A stretch of 64,000 nt of DNA from Halotalea alkalilenta DSM 17697. Its GTDB lineage: Bacteria; Pseudomonadota; Gammaproteobacteria; Pseudomonadales; Halomonadaceae. Both the position numbers and the translations under genes were made by a program. Each line of letters begins with the position of its first letter. Position 1 is the first letter of the stretch. The stretch is from NCBI RefSeq assembly GCF_000621205.1, contig NZ_JHYY01000013.1, forward strand, positions 1-64,000, given 5' to 3'. Below the pieces are notes generated by a model. It had not been told where the DNA came from. It searched no databases and saw only the letters and a program-made list of their open reading frames with translations. This document shows positions 7,024 to 16,338 of the stretch, piece by piece.

Positions 7024-8091
7024 TCAACCGGTGCGTCTGAGCAGGTAGGTGCCGAAAGCGAAGCAGGCGAAGATCGGTATCACCACTGCCCAGACCGGCG
7101 AGAAACCGAAAAGGATCGAGGACGGCGCGAGCAGGTCCTGCAGATACTTGAAGCTCAATCCCACGATCACGCCGTAGAAGACCCGCGTCCCCGCAGCGAC
7201 CGAACGCAACGGGCCGAACACGAAAGAGGCGGCGACCAGCACCAGCCCCGCCAACGCCAGCGGCTGCAGCACCTTCTGCCAGAAGTAGAGCCAACTGGTG
7301 TTACTGTTCACACCCTGGTCGTCCTGGTAGTGCGCGAAACGCCAGAGGCTACCGATCGACTGGGTGTCAGGGTCCATGATCACCAGAGTCAGGAACTGCG
7401 GATCGAAGCTGGTCTGCCAGTCGAGGACGTCGTAACGCTCGGATACCGTGCCGCTGTCCTCGAAGCTGGTCTCGCGTACGCCCTCGAGCCGCCAGCGCCG
7501 CTCGTCGGCGTTCCATATGCCACGATCGGCGTAGCTGGCCGAGACCAGCCGATCCTCGTCGTAGTGATAGCGAGTCACGCCGATCAGCACGTTGTCGGAC
7601 CGGATCGCGCCGAAGTGATAAACGTCCTGGCCCTCGATCTGCCAGCCACCGCTGACCGCGCTGATCGCCCCCTGCCCCTGGATACGCTCGGTGCGATAGG
7701 CCTTGGCCGCCTGCTCGGCCTGGGGCACCAGCCATTCGCCCACGGCCATGGTCACGATTACCACCAGCGCCAGCGGTTTCATCACCCCCCAGATCAGTCG
7801 ACCGATCGAACGCCCCGCGGCGCGCATCGCGGTCAACTCGTTGCTCGAGGCCATCGCCCCGAGCCCCAGCAGCGCACCCAGCAGCACCGCCACCGGCGCA
7901 TAGGAGTAGAAGCGCCATGGCAGGCGTATCGCCAGATAGACCAGGATGGACAGAGGCCCATAGTCGCCGCGGGTATCGCCGAGTTCGTTGATGAACGAAA
8001 TGGTGAAATCCAGCGACAGCAGAGTGAACTGGGTGATCAGCATCGCCGCCAGCACATTGCGGGCGACGTAGCGGTCGAAGCGATCGAACAT
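7024..8091 (-). CDS. lptG: LPS export ABC transporter permease LptG
   Basis: A 355-residue inner-membrane permease that with LptF and LptB2 pulls lipopolysaccharide from the inner membrane towards LptC. It begins MFDRFDRYVARNVLAAMLIT with a YjgP/YjgQ-type N-terminus. Three membrane segments precede a periplasmic beta-jellyroll domain (about residues 130-260), and three follow. The start ATG overlaps the lptF stop as TGATG, so translation is coupled. Transcription runs lptF to lptG, divergent from pepA, as in most gammaproteobacteria. Confidence 0.92.
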   Translation of the reverse strand: MFDRFDRYVARNVLAAMLITQFTLLSLDFTISFINELGDTRGDYGPLSILVYLAIRLPWRFYSYAPVAVLLGALLGLGAMASSNELTAMRAAGRSIGRLIWGVMKPLALVVIVTMAVGEWLVPQAEQAAKAYRTERIQGQGAISAVSGGWQIEGQDVYHFGAIRSDNVLIGVTRYHYDEDRLVSASYADRGIWNADERRWRLEGVRETSFEDSGTVSERYDVLDWQTSFDPQFLTLVIMDPDTQSIGSLWRFAHYQDDQGVNSNTSWLYFWQKVLQPLALAGLVLVAASFVFGPLRSVAAGTRVFYGVIVGLSFKYLQDLLAPSSILFGFSPVWAVVIPIFACFAFGTYLLRRTG

Positions 8092-9170
8092 CAGCGTCCC
8101 CTCCTCTGGCCGAAAGTGCGCCTCAACAGCCACAGGCCGAGGAGCAGGAAAGCGAGGTGGATCGGCCAGACCCCGATGTAGGTCGAGAGCACCCCGTCCC
8201 TCATCGCCTCCTGGGCGGATAGCAAGAGGCTCAGGTAGACCACATGGAGCATGATCGCCGGCAGCAGCTTGGCGAAGCGCCCCTGGCGGGGATCGACCCG
8301 CGACAGCGACATCGCCAGCAGGGTCAGTACCGGGATCATCAGCGCCAGGCTCAGTCGCCACTGCAGCTCAGCGCGAGCGTCGCTGTCATCGCGCGTCAGC
8401 AGCTGGGCGGTCGACTGCAGTTCGACATCGTCGAGATCACGTTCACTGGCGACGCTTTCGAGCCGGAACGCATAGGTGGCGAAGTCGAGCCGCTCAGCGG
8501 CATTGCCACCGGGTTCGACCGTATAGCGGTGGCCGTTGGACAGCACCAGGTAGCGCTGGCCGCTCTGCTCGTCGTTGACCTGATAGCCGCTTTCGGCGCG
8601 AGTCACCACGTGAGAGGAGTCATCGGAGCCCTCCTGCCCCTCGCTGATGAAGACGTTCTCCAACCGGCTGCGGTTCTCGCTCAGATGCTCGGCGTAGACC
8701 GTACGGCCACTGCCGAAGTCCTGGAAACGTCCCGGACTCAACGCGCTGAAATCGGCCTGGGCACTCTGCTGCTGCAGCGTCAGCTCGTTGGTGGCGAGTC
8801 CCAGTGGGGTCAACCACAGGCTGCACAGCCCGACCAGTACGCCGGTGAACACCCCCGGCCACAGCGAGATGCCGAGCAGCTTGAGTGGGCTGAAGCCACA
8901 GGCCTGCAGCACCGTCATTTCACTGTTCAGGTAGAGCTGCCCGTAGGCCAGCATGATGCCGAGGAAGAATGCCAACGGCAGGATCAACTGCAGGAAGCCC
9001 GGCATATGGAACAGCATCAGGCTGCCGACCAGCCCCACCGGCAGGCTGCCGGCCGCCGCATCGGCGAAATAGCGAATGAAGCGGCTGCCCATGATGACCA
9101 GTAACAGCACCGCCGTGACGGCGGCCATGGTGATCAGGATCTCGCGAATCAAATAGCGGAATACGACCAA
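8091..9170 (-). CDS. lptF: LPS export ABC transporter permease LptF
   Basis: A 359-residue YjgP/YjgQ family permease, partner of LptG. The N-terminal VFRYLIREILITMAAVTAVL is followed by LQLILPLAFFLGIMLAYGQL and SEMTVLQACGFSPLKLLGIS, the coupling-helix region contacting LptB. A periplasmic domain lies at about residues 130-260 and three C-terminal membrane segments end the protein. The open frame extends well upstream, but homology begins at VVFRYL; a TTG at 9168-9170 with GGGAG 7 bp before it is my preferred start. Confidence 0.88.
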   Translation of the reverse strand: MVVFRYLIREILITMAAVTAVLLLVIMGSRFIRYFADAAAGSLPVGLVGSLMLFHMPGFLQLILPLAFFLGIMLAYGQLYLNSEMTVLQACGFSPLKLLGISLWPGVFTGVLVGLCSLWLTPLGLATNELTLQQQSAQADFSALSPGRFQDFGSGRTVYAEHLSENRSRLENVFISEGQEGSDDSSHVVTRAESGYQVNDEQSGQRYLVLSNGHRYTVEPGGNAAERLDFATYAFRLESVASERDLDDVELQSTAQLLTRDDSDARAELQWRLSLALMIPVLTLLAMSLSRVDPRQGRFAKLLPAIMLHVVYLSLLLSAQEAMRDGVLSTYIGVWPIHLAFLLLGLWLLRRTFGQRRGR

Positions 9171-9439
9171 AACCAGGCTCCCGTATGTGCATGATGCGTC
9201 CCCGTTCCGGAAGGGATCCCGGGGCACTCGACGATTGCGCGCGACGCGCCATCGCGTACACTGGCAAGCCGATGACATCGACCGGCGGCGCCTTTGCCGA
9301 CGGTCCTACGACCGAGGCCGCCCATCCCAAGCTGGGGTCGTCCCCAAGCGCATAGCAGCGGCATTATCCAGAATCCCCCATCGCTTGTCTCGCGCCGCCC
9401 GCGAGAGCAGAAGCCGAAGCGTATCGCCACGGAGCCGTC

Positions 9440-10972
<1,533 letters not shown>

Positions 10973-10973
10973 G

Positions 10974-11741
10974 ATGAGTAGCGCTGCGATCGACGACCGC
11001 CCGGTGATGCTGATCACCGGAGGTTCACGCGGTATCGGCGCGGCCACCGCGCGGCTCGCCGCGAGCCGCGGCTACGCGGTGGCGGTCAACTACCGCGCCG
11101 AACGCGAAGCCGCCGAGCGCCTGGTCGCCGAGATCGAATCAAAAGGCGGGGTGGCCTGGGCGATCCAGGCCGATATCGGCGTCGAAGCCGAGATCGAGGC
11201 GATGTTCGCCGCGCTGGATGCGCGTTTCGGACGCCTCGATGTGCTGGTCAACAACGCCGGCATCGTCGACCAGGTCTGCCGGGTCGAGGCGATGAGCTTC
11301 GAGCGCGTCGAGCGGATGATGCGGATCAACGTCGCAGGTCCGTTCATCTGCGCCCGCGAGGCGATCAAGCGGATGTCGCTCCGCCACGGCGGCAAGGGCG
11401 GGGCTATCGTCAACGTCTCATCGGCGGCCGCCCATCGCGGTGGCGCCAACGAATACGTCGACTATGCCGCCTCCAAGGGTGCGATAGACACCTTCAGCGA
11501 AGGGCTCGCCAAGGAGCTCGCAAGCGATGGCATCCGCGTCAACGTGGTGCGTCCCGGCGTGATCCGCACCGAGATCCACGCCAGCGGCGGGCGTCCCGAC
11601 AAACCGGAGCAGTCGGCCAAGGGCATCCCGCTCGGCCGCGCCGGAGAAGTCGAGGAGATCGCAGGCGGTATCCTCTGGCTTGCCTCCTCCGAAGCCTCGT
11701 TCACCACCGGCGCGGTGCTCGACATCGACGGCGGGGTCTGA
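10974..11741 (+). CDS. Short-chain dehydrogenase/reductase (SDR), classical type
   Basis: A 255-residue Rossmann oxidoreductase. The cofactor motif is ITGGSRGIGAATARLAASRG, NNAG follows at about residue 90, and the catalytic tetrad appears as the S in NVSSAAAHRGG and YVDYAASKGAID (Y-x-x-x-K). The final DIDGGV is the usual FabG-like end. NYRAEREAAERLV suggests NADP preference (arginine after the second strand). The substrate is unknown. Its place between pepA and holC is unusual: in E. coli those two are adjacent. One-base spacing suggests co-transcription with pepA. Confidence 0.85.
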   Translation: MSSAAIDDRPVMLITGGSRGIGAATARLAASRGYAVAVNYRAEREAAERLVAEIESKGGVAWAIQADIGVEAEIEAMFAALDARFGRLDVLVNNAGIVDQVCRVEAMSFERVERMMRINVAGPFICAREAIKRMSLRHGGKGGAIVNVSSAAAHRGGANEYVDYAASKGAIDTFSEGLAKELASDGIRVNVVRPGVIRTEIHASGGRPDKPEQSAKGIPLGRAGEVEEIAGGILWLASSEASFTTGAVLDIDGGV

Positions 11742-11795
11742 TCCTTCAACACCCTCGCGCGCGGCCAGCCCGCGCGTTTTCGAGCAAGTCGCGCC

Positions 11796-12221
11796 ATGAC
11801 CCGGATCGATTTCTACGTATTGCCCCAAACCACCCTAGAGGCGCGCCTCGACTTCGCCTGCCGCCTGGCCGAAACCATCCAGCGCAAAGGCTACCGCCTG
11901 CACGTCCACGTCGAAGACGAAGCGGCGGCGAGGCGGATCGACGACGCACTGTGGACCTTTCGCCCCGACAGCTACCTGCCCCACGCACTGCTCCATGAGC
12001 GCGACGATGTACCGGTGACGATCGGCTGGGAAGGCCCTCCAGCGCCCGGCGTCGAGGCGCTGCTCAACCTGCACCCGGATATCCCCGAATGGTTCTCGCG
12101 CTTCGAGCGGATCGCCGAGATCATCAATCAGCACCAGGAAGTGCTCACCGCCAAGCGCGCCTGCTGGCAGACCTACAAGTCGCGCGGCTACCCGGTCAAG
12201 GCGCATCCGTTGAAGGGCTGA
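11796..12221 (+). CDS. holC: DNA polymerase III chi subunit HolC
   Basis: A 141-residue clamp-loader accessory subunit that links the gamma/tau complex to single-stranded DNA-binding protein through psi and SSB. MTRIDFYVLPQTTLEARLDF and ACRLAETIQRKGYRLHVHVE match the chi N-terminus. The LWTFRPDSYLPHALLHE segment and PVTIGWEGPPAPG are family hallmarks, and WFSRFERIAEIINQHQEVL near the end matches the helix that contacts SSB. It lies 54 bp after the SDR gene and probably ends the pepA transcript. Confidence 0.9.
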   Translation: MTRIDFYVLPQTTLEARLDFACRLAETIQRKGYRLHVHVEDEAAARRIDDALWTFRPDSYLPHALLHERDDVPVTIGWEGPPAPGVEALLNLHPDIPEWFSRFERIAEIINQHQEVLTAKRACWQTYKSRGYPVKAHPLKG

Positions 12222-12234
12222 GCGCTCACCGCGC

Positions 12235-13107
12235 TCAGAAGTGGATCTCCGTGCCCCCGGGCAGACAGCTGCTGGAGAGCTGGAAGTCGTCGCGACGGCG
12301 CAGCGCCGTCGGCGCCGTGCCGGTCAGTGCCTTGACCTGACGCGAGAAGTGATAGGGATTCTGAAAGCCGCATTCGGCGGCGATCACCGCTACGCTTTCA
12401 TCGCCTCCACGCAGCCGGGCGATGCCCCTGAGCACCCGCAAACGCCATAGATAGCGGATCGGCGTGATCCCGAAGGCGCGCCTGAAGGTAGTGATCAGAT
12501 GCTGCTCGGACACCCCGACGTGCTCGGCGAGCTCATGAAGCCCCGCCATCTCGATGCAATGCGCCTGCAGATAGCGCATCGCCAGTCGCGCCACGGCGGG
12601 CACCGAGTCGCCGACCGGCGCATCGCTGGCCTCGAACAGCTGGGCGGCGAGCGCGGCTGCGCCAAGGGCGTTGCGCAGCTGGTTGCAACGCGGCTGCGCC
12701 GTGTCTTTGAGCTCGAGCCCCATGTCCAAGAGCGCCAGCAGTCGTGGAGAAGCACGCAGCGGAGTGGAGAACGGCGCGCAAAGCGCCTCAAGGGTGCGCC
12801 CGTCGAGACTTGGCTGGGTCTCGACCCAGGCCGCGCGCGTATGCAGCCCGAGGGCGTAGTCGTAGACAATCGAGTGTCGATTGTGCAGCAGCACGCTCTG
12901 ACCAGCCTCGAGCGTGACCACCCGGCGCTCGTCGACGATCACCCTCACCCGGCCCAATGTAACGGTATACAGAGTGACGAACGTCCTGCGTACGGGGCCG
13001 TAGCGCCCCCCGGCGAGATACTCCACCGAGCCAAAGGCGTAGCCGAGCGAAGTCAGCAGCAGCGCGGCGCCATCCCGACGGTCGTCCAGCTTCTCCAAAC
13101 GAGGCAT
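12235..13107 (-). CDS. AraC-family transcriptional regulator
   Basis: A 290-residue regulator with an N-terminal ligand or dimerisation part (about 1-180) and a C-terminal double helix-turn-helix. The latter shows GLHELAEHVGVSEQHLITTF for the first HTH and SVAVIAAECGFQNPYHFSRQ for the second, ending VKALTGTAPTALRRRD. It is divergent from the 2-oxoglutarate oxygenase gene. The shared region has two copies of a 23-bp near-repeat (13131-13153 and 13270-13292), natural candidates for its operators. The inducer is unknown. Confidence 0.87.
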   Translation of the reverse strand: MPRLEKLDDRRDGAALLLTSLGYAFGSVEYLAGGRYGPVRRTFVTLYTVTLGRVRVIVDERRVVTLEAGQSVLLHNRHSIVYDYALGLHTRAAWVETQPSLDGRTLEALCAPFSTPLRASPRLLALLDMGLELKDTAQPRCNQLRNALGAAALAAQLFEASDAPVGDSVPAVARLAMRYLQAHCIEMAGLHELAEHVGVSEQHLITTFRRAFGITPIRYLWRLRVLRGIARLRGGDESVAVIAAECGFQNPYHFSRQVKALTGTAPTALRRRDDFQLSSSCLPGGTEIHF

Positions 13108-13130
13108 GGCAGCTAACTCGGCAGGTTATT

Positions 13131-13153
13131 TAGTTTAATTCTGGATATCCTCA
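13131..13153 (+). promoter_or_regulatory. Near-repeat 1, candidate AraC-family operator
   Basis: TAGTTTAATTCTGGATATCC then TCA. It resembles 13270-13292 at 19 of 23 positions. It lies 23 bp upstream of the regulator's start codon, a position suited to autoregulation. Function is inferred from repetition and location only. Confidence 0.45.
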
Positions 13154-13269
13154 CCTCAATCCCAACCATTCCCGCCACCCAGCGCTCGCCGTATCTTTTC
13201 AGCGAAACAGGCTGGCCAGCATCGCTCCTCCGCGCCAGCGCCACGTGCGCTGCCAATGACCGGCCACGA

Positions 13270-13292
13270 TAGTTTAACCATGGATATTCTCA
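13270..13292 (+). promoter_or_regulatory. Near-repeat 2, candidate AraC-family operator
   Basis: TAGTTTAACCATGGATATTC then TCA, in direct orientation relative to 13131-13153, with 139 bp between equivalent positions. It lies 77 bp upstream of the oxygenase start codon. Widely spaced direct sites of this type can support DNA looping in AraC systems; no experiment supports that here. Confidence 0.45.
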
Positions 13293-13369
13293 TCCGGCCG
13301 AGCGCGGCGCATCCAGCTCGACCTGTCCGCTCGATCCGCTCACAACCAAGCCAAAAAAGGAACGACCAC

Positions 13370-14317
13370 ATGCAAAGCCTTCCGCTGATCGCGGTGACCG
13401 AATTGGCCCACGCCGACCCCGCTCGGCGCCATGCGGCGGCGGCCCAACTGGGCCGGGCGAGCCGCGAAGTCGGATTCTTCCTGGTCGCCGAACACAGCGT
13501 GCCCAGGGCAGCGATCGATGCCGCTTTCGCCGACGCCCGGGCTTTCTTCGCTCAGCCCCTCGCAGACAAGCAGCAGTTGTCGATCAAGCGCTCGCCCCAC
13601 AACCGTGGCTATGTGGCGATGGCTGACGAGCGGCTCGATCCGAAAGCGGGTTTCGATCGGAAGGAGGCCTTCAATCTCGGCCTCGAGCTCGACGCGAACG
13701 ATCCCGACATCGTCGCCGGAGCGCCTTTTCGCGGGCTGAACTTCTGGCCCACCGCGCTGCCCGGATGGCGCGAGCGGATGCTCGGCTACTTCGACCACTG
13801 CCTCGAGCTGGGCCGCCTGATCCACCGGGGGTTCGCCATCGACCTAGGCCTCGATGAAGAATTCTTCGCACCCCACCTCACCGCGCCGATCGCCACCCTG
13901 CGCTTGCTGCACTATCCGGCCGCCATTCAAGCCGGGCGCCACGATGCGGGAGCCGGGGAACACACCGACTACGGCGACCTCACCCTGCTCGCCACCGACG
14001 GCGTGCCCGGTCTCGAAGTGCGTACCCGAGACGGTGAGTGGCTGGAGGGGCCTTCGATTCCCGGCACCTACGTATGCAACATCGGCGACTGCCTGATGCG
14101 TTGGAGCAACGATATCTACCTCTCGACGCCCCACCGGGTGCGTGCCCCGACTCAGGAACGCTACTCGATCGCCTTCTTCATGGAACCCAACCCGGAGACC
14201 CTGATCGACCCACGCCAGATCGCCCCGGACCAGGCACCGCGCTATGCACCGGTCCACTGCGCCGACTATCTCAAGCAGCGCCTCGATGCCACCTACCAGC
14301 ACCGCGCGGGCGCCTGA
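13370..14317 (+). CDS. 2-oxoglutarate/Fe(II)-dependent oxygenase, isopenicillin N synthase-like
   Basis: A 315-residue jelly-roll oxygenase. The N-terminal domain (SREVGFFLVAEHSVPRAAID) is of the DIOX_N type. The iron facial triad is seen as H and D in GEHTDYGDLTLLATDGVPGL and H in YLSTPHRVRAPTQERYSIAF, where the RYS arginine would bind 2-oxoglutarate. The ATG at 13370 has AAAAAAGGAA 6 bp upstream; the longer frame starts inside the regulatory region. Substrate unknown. It is probably controlled by the divergent AraC protein. A second family member lies at 46973-48028. Confidence 0.85.
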   Translation: MQSLPLIAVTELAHADPARRHAAAAQLGRASREVGFFLVAEHSVPRAAIDAAFADARAFFAQPLADKQQLSIKRSPHNRGYVAMADERLDPKAGFDRKEAFNLGLELDANDPDIVAGAPFRGLNFWPTALPGWRERMLGYFDHCLELGRLIHRGFAIDLGLDEEFFAPHLTAPIATLRLLHYPAAIQAGRHDAGAGEHTDYGDLTLLATDGVPGLEVRTRDGEWLEGPSIPGTYVCNIGDCLMRWSNDIYLSTPHRVRAPTQERYSIAFFMEPNPETLIDPRQIAPDQAPRYAPVHCADYLKQRLDATYQHRAGA

Positions 14318-14326
14318 TCGAATCAC

Positions 14327-14974
14327 TCAGTCGCGAACCCGGTCGTACGCCATATCGAAGAAGCGCTCTTCGATCCGCGATGCGCGGATGAAGGGCGTGC
14401 TGAGGGATTCGAACTCGCGCCCGGCGCCGACTCGCTCGAGCTCGCCACGCAAGAAATCGACCCAGCGAACGAACTCGGCGTCGGCATGGATCCGAATCCA
14501 GTCATGGTGCTCGGGACGCGGCGGCAGCGATGCGGTGGCCCGGCTCGCCCACTCCAGGTAGAGCCATTCGGCCACCACCAGTACCACCAGGATCACCGCG
14601 TAGTCCTGGGAGGCACAGGCTTCGTCCATCAAGTCGATGAACTCACGGGTCGGCCCAGCCAGCGCGGGCGATCTCCACTCCCGCTCCTCGACCCCGAGCG
14701 CGGCGAAGGCGTCGAGGAAGTAGCGATGCTCGTCGCCGGCGACCACTGCCAGCTGGCGAGCGTGCACGAGCCGCGCGTCCGCGTCGTCGGCGGCGCAGAC
14801 CGCGGCACCCATCAGCCTGACGAAGCTGTCGCAGAAGCAGTAGTCCTGAACCAGATAGCGGGCGAATACGGCATCGTCGATACGTCCCTCGATCAGCTCG
14901 TCGACGAAACGGTGGTGAATGGCGGCGTCCCAATGCGGCTGGGCGGCGTCACGAAGTCGATGGCAAAGGTGCAT
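14327..14974 (-). CDS. TenA-family thiaminase II-like protein
   Basis: A 215-residue all-helical protein of the TenA/PqqC fold. LVQDYCFCDSFVRLMGAAVC and VILVVLVVAEWLYLEWASRA match TenA family helices. TenA hydrolyses aminopyrimidine degradation products of thiamine, and many relatives have other or unknown substrates. The start at 14972-14974 has AGGAGA 5 bp upstream. It is convergent with the 2-oxoglutarate oxygenase gene (10 bp between stops). I looked for a thiamine riboswitch upstream and saw none. Confidence 0.75.
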   Translation of the reverse strand: MHLCHRLRDAAQPHWDAAIHHRFVDELIEGRIDDAVFARYLVQDYCFCDSFVRLMGAAVCAADDADARLVHARQLAVVAGDEHRYFLDAFAALGVEEREWRSPALAGPTREFIDLMDEACASQDYAVILVVLVVAEWLYLEWASRATASLPPRPEHHDWIRIHADAEFVRWVDFLRGELERVGAGREFESLSTPFIRASRIEERFFDMAYDRVRD

Positions 14975-15200
14975 GCGGTCTCCTGGCGGAAATCGGACGG
15001 GAATCGATGAAAGGTCCAAGGCGCCCTACTCTCGTCGACTTCACAGCGCCCGGCAAGCGAACCTCGCCCCCGGTCGTACGAGCCGACCGAGCGTCCCGGG
15101 CGCTGGCGCACGAGCGACGACTGCGGCAGACTAGCTCGCGCCGTGAATTCCCGTCGCGGTCACCAGTGCCTCCGTTCGTGGAGTTTCGACAAGGCGATCG

Positions 15201-16211
15201 ATGAATAGCCCCGCTCTCTCTCGTATCCAGCTTGCAAGTCTGTTGATCGCTGCCGTTGCTCTGCTGCTGATCCTTCCATTCAAGCTCCTCGCCAGCCTGC
15301 TGGCCGGCCTGCTGGTGTTCGAACTGGTCAACGGCCTGACCCATCCGATAGAACACCTGATCTCCGGGCGCATCGCCCGCTGGATCGCCGTCGGCCTGCT
15401 CGCCGTGGTGATCGTCGGCGGCCTCAGCCTGGCCTTCACCGGCGCGTTCTCGTTCATCCTCCATGAGGTCAACAATCCCGGCCAGACGCTCGGCAAGATG
15501 ATGGAAGTGATCGAGCGTGCCCGCCAGCAGCTCCCGAGCGTACTGGTGCGCTACCTGCCGAGCTCGGCTGAGGACTTCCACGGTCTGCTGCAGCGCTGGC
15601 TGAGCGGCCATATCAGCCAGCTGCAGAGCTGGGGGCGCGATGCCGTGCATCTGTTCGTCACCGTGCTGATCGGCATGGTACTCGGCGCTGTGATCGCGCT
15701 GCTGCCGACGCCGGCGCCGAACGAGATGAAGCCCCTCGCCGCCGCCCTGCACACCAGGGTGATGCGCCTCGCCGCGGCCTTCCACCAGATCGTCTTCGCC
15801 CAGATCAAGATCTCGCTGATCAACACCCTGCTCACCTCGATCTTCCTGCTCGTGGTGCTGCCGCTCGCTGGCGTCCACCTGCCGCTGGCCAAGACCCTGG
15901 TAGTGGTGACCTTCGTCTGCGGCCTGCTGCCCGTGGTCGGCAATCTGATCTCCAACACGGTGATCTTCATCGTCGGGCTGTCGCTGTCGATCTGGATCGC
16001 CCTCGGCGTGCTCGGCTACCTGGTGGTGATCCACAAGCTCGAGTACTTCCTCAATGCCCGCATCGTCGGCGGCCAGATCCGCGCTCGCGCCTGGGAGCTG
16101 CTGCTCGCCATGCTGGTCTTCGAGGCCATCTTCGGCTTCGCCGGCATGATCGCCGCCCCGGTCTACTACGCCTACATGAAAAACGAGCTGAAGGCCCTCG
16201 GCCTGGTCTAG
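15201..16211 (+). CDS. AI-2E family transporter (YdiK/PerM-like permease)
   Basis: A 336-residue inner-membrane protein with the AI-2E/UPF0118 layout. Two or three hydrophobic segments at the N-terminus come before a soluble stretch (about 90-150). A pair follows around [20 protein letters not shown]. Then come a segment at [20 protein letters not shown] and the conserved end around [20 protein letters not shown] and [20 protein letters not shown]. The family exports varied solutes; the substrate is unknown. It is divergent from tenA and lies just upstream of valS. Confidence 0.85.
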   Translation: MNSPALSRIQLASLLIAAVALLLILPFKLLASLLAGLLVFELVNGLTHPIEHLISGRIARWIAVGLLAVVIVGGLSLAFTGAFSFILHEVNNPGQTLGKMMEVIERARQQLPSVLVRYLPSSAEDFHGLLQRWLSGHISQLQSWGRDAVHLFVTVLIGMVLGAVIALLPTPAPNEMKPLAAALHTRVMRLAAAFHQIVFAQIKISLINTLLTSIFLLVVLPLAGVHLPLAKTLVVVTFVCGLLPVVGNLISNTVIFIVGLSLSIWIALGVLGYLVVIHKLEYFLNARIVGGQIRARAWELLLAMLVFEAIFGFAGMIAAPVYYAYMKNELKALGLV

Positions 16212-16338
16212 GGCGCGTCGTTCCTCGCCCCGGGGCTTCGCTGCCGCCCCGCCGCCATCGACCGAGGCTTCGACGCAGGCCCTGCCAAACGCGTATAATC
16301 GCCCCAAATTTGCTCCCCGAGCGTCCTCCAAGATCATC

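Noticed and set aside
14975..15200. Possible TPP riboswitch upstream of the TenA-like gene
   Set aside because: I read both strands for the conserved CTGAGA and related blocks and found none.
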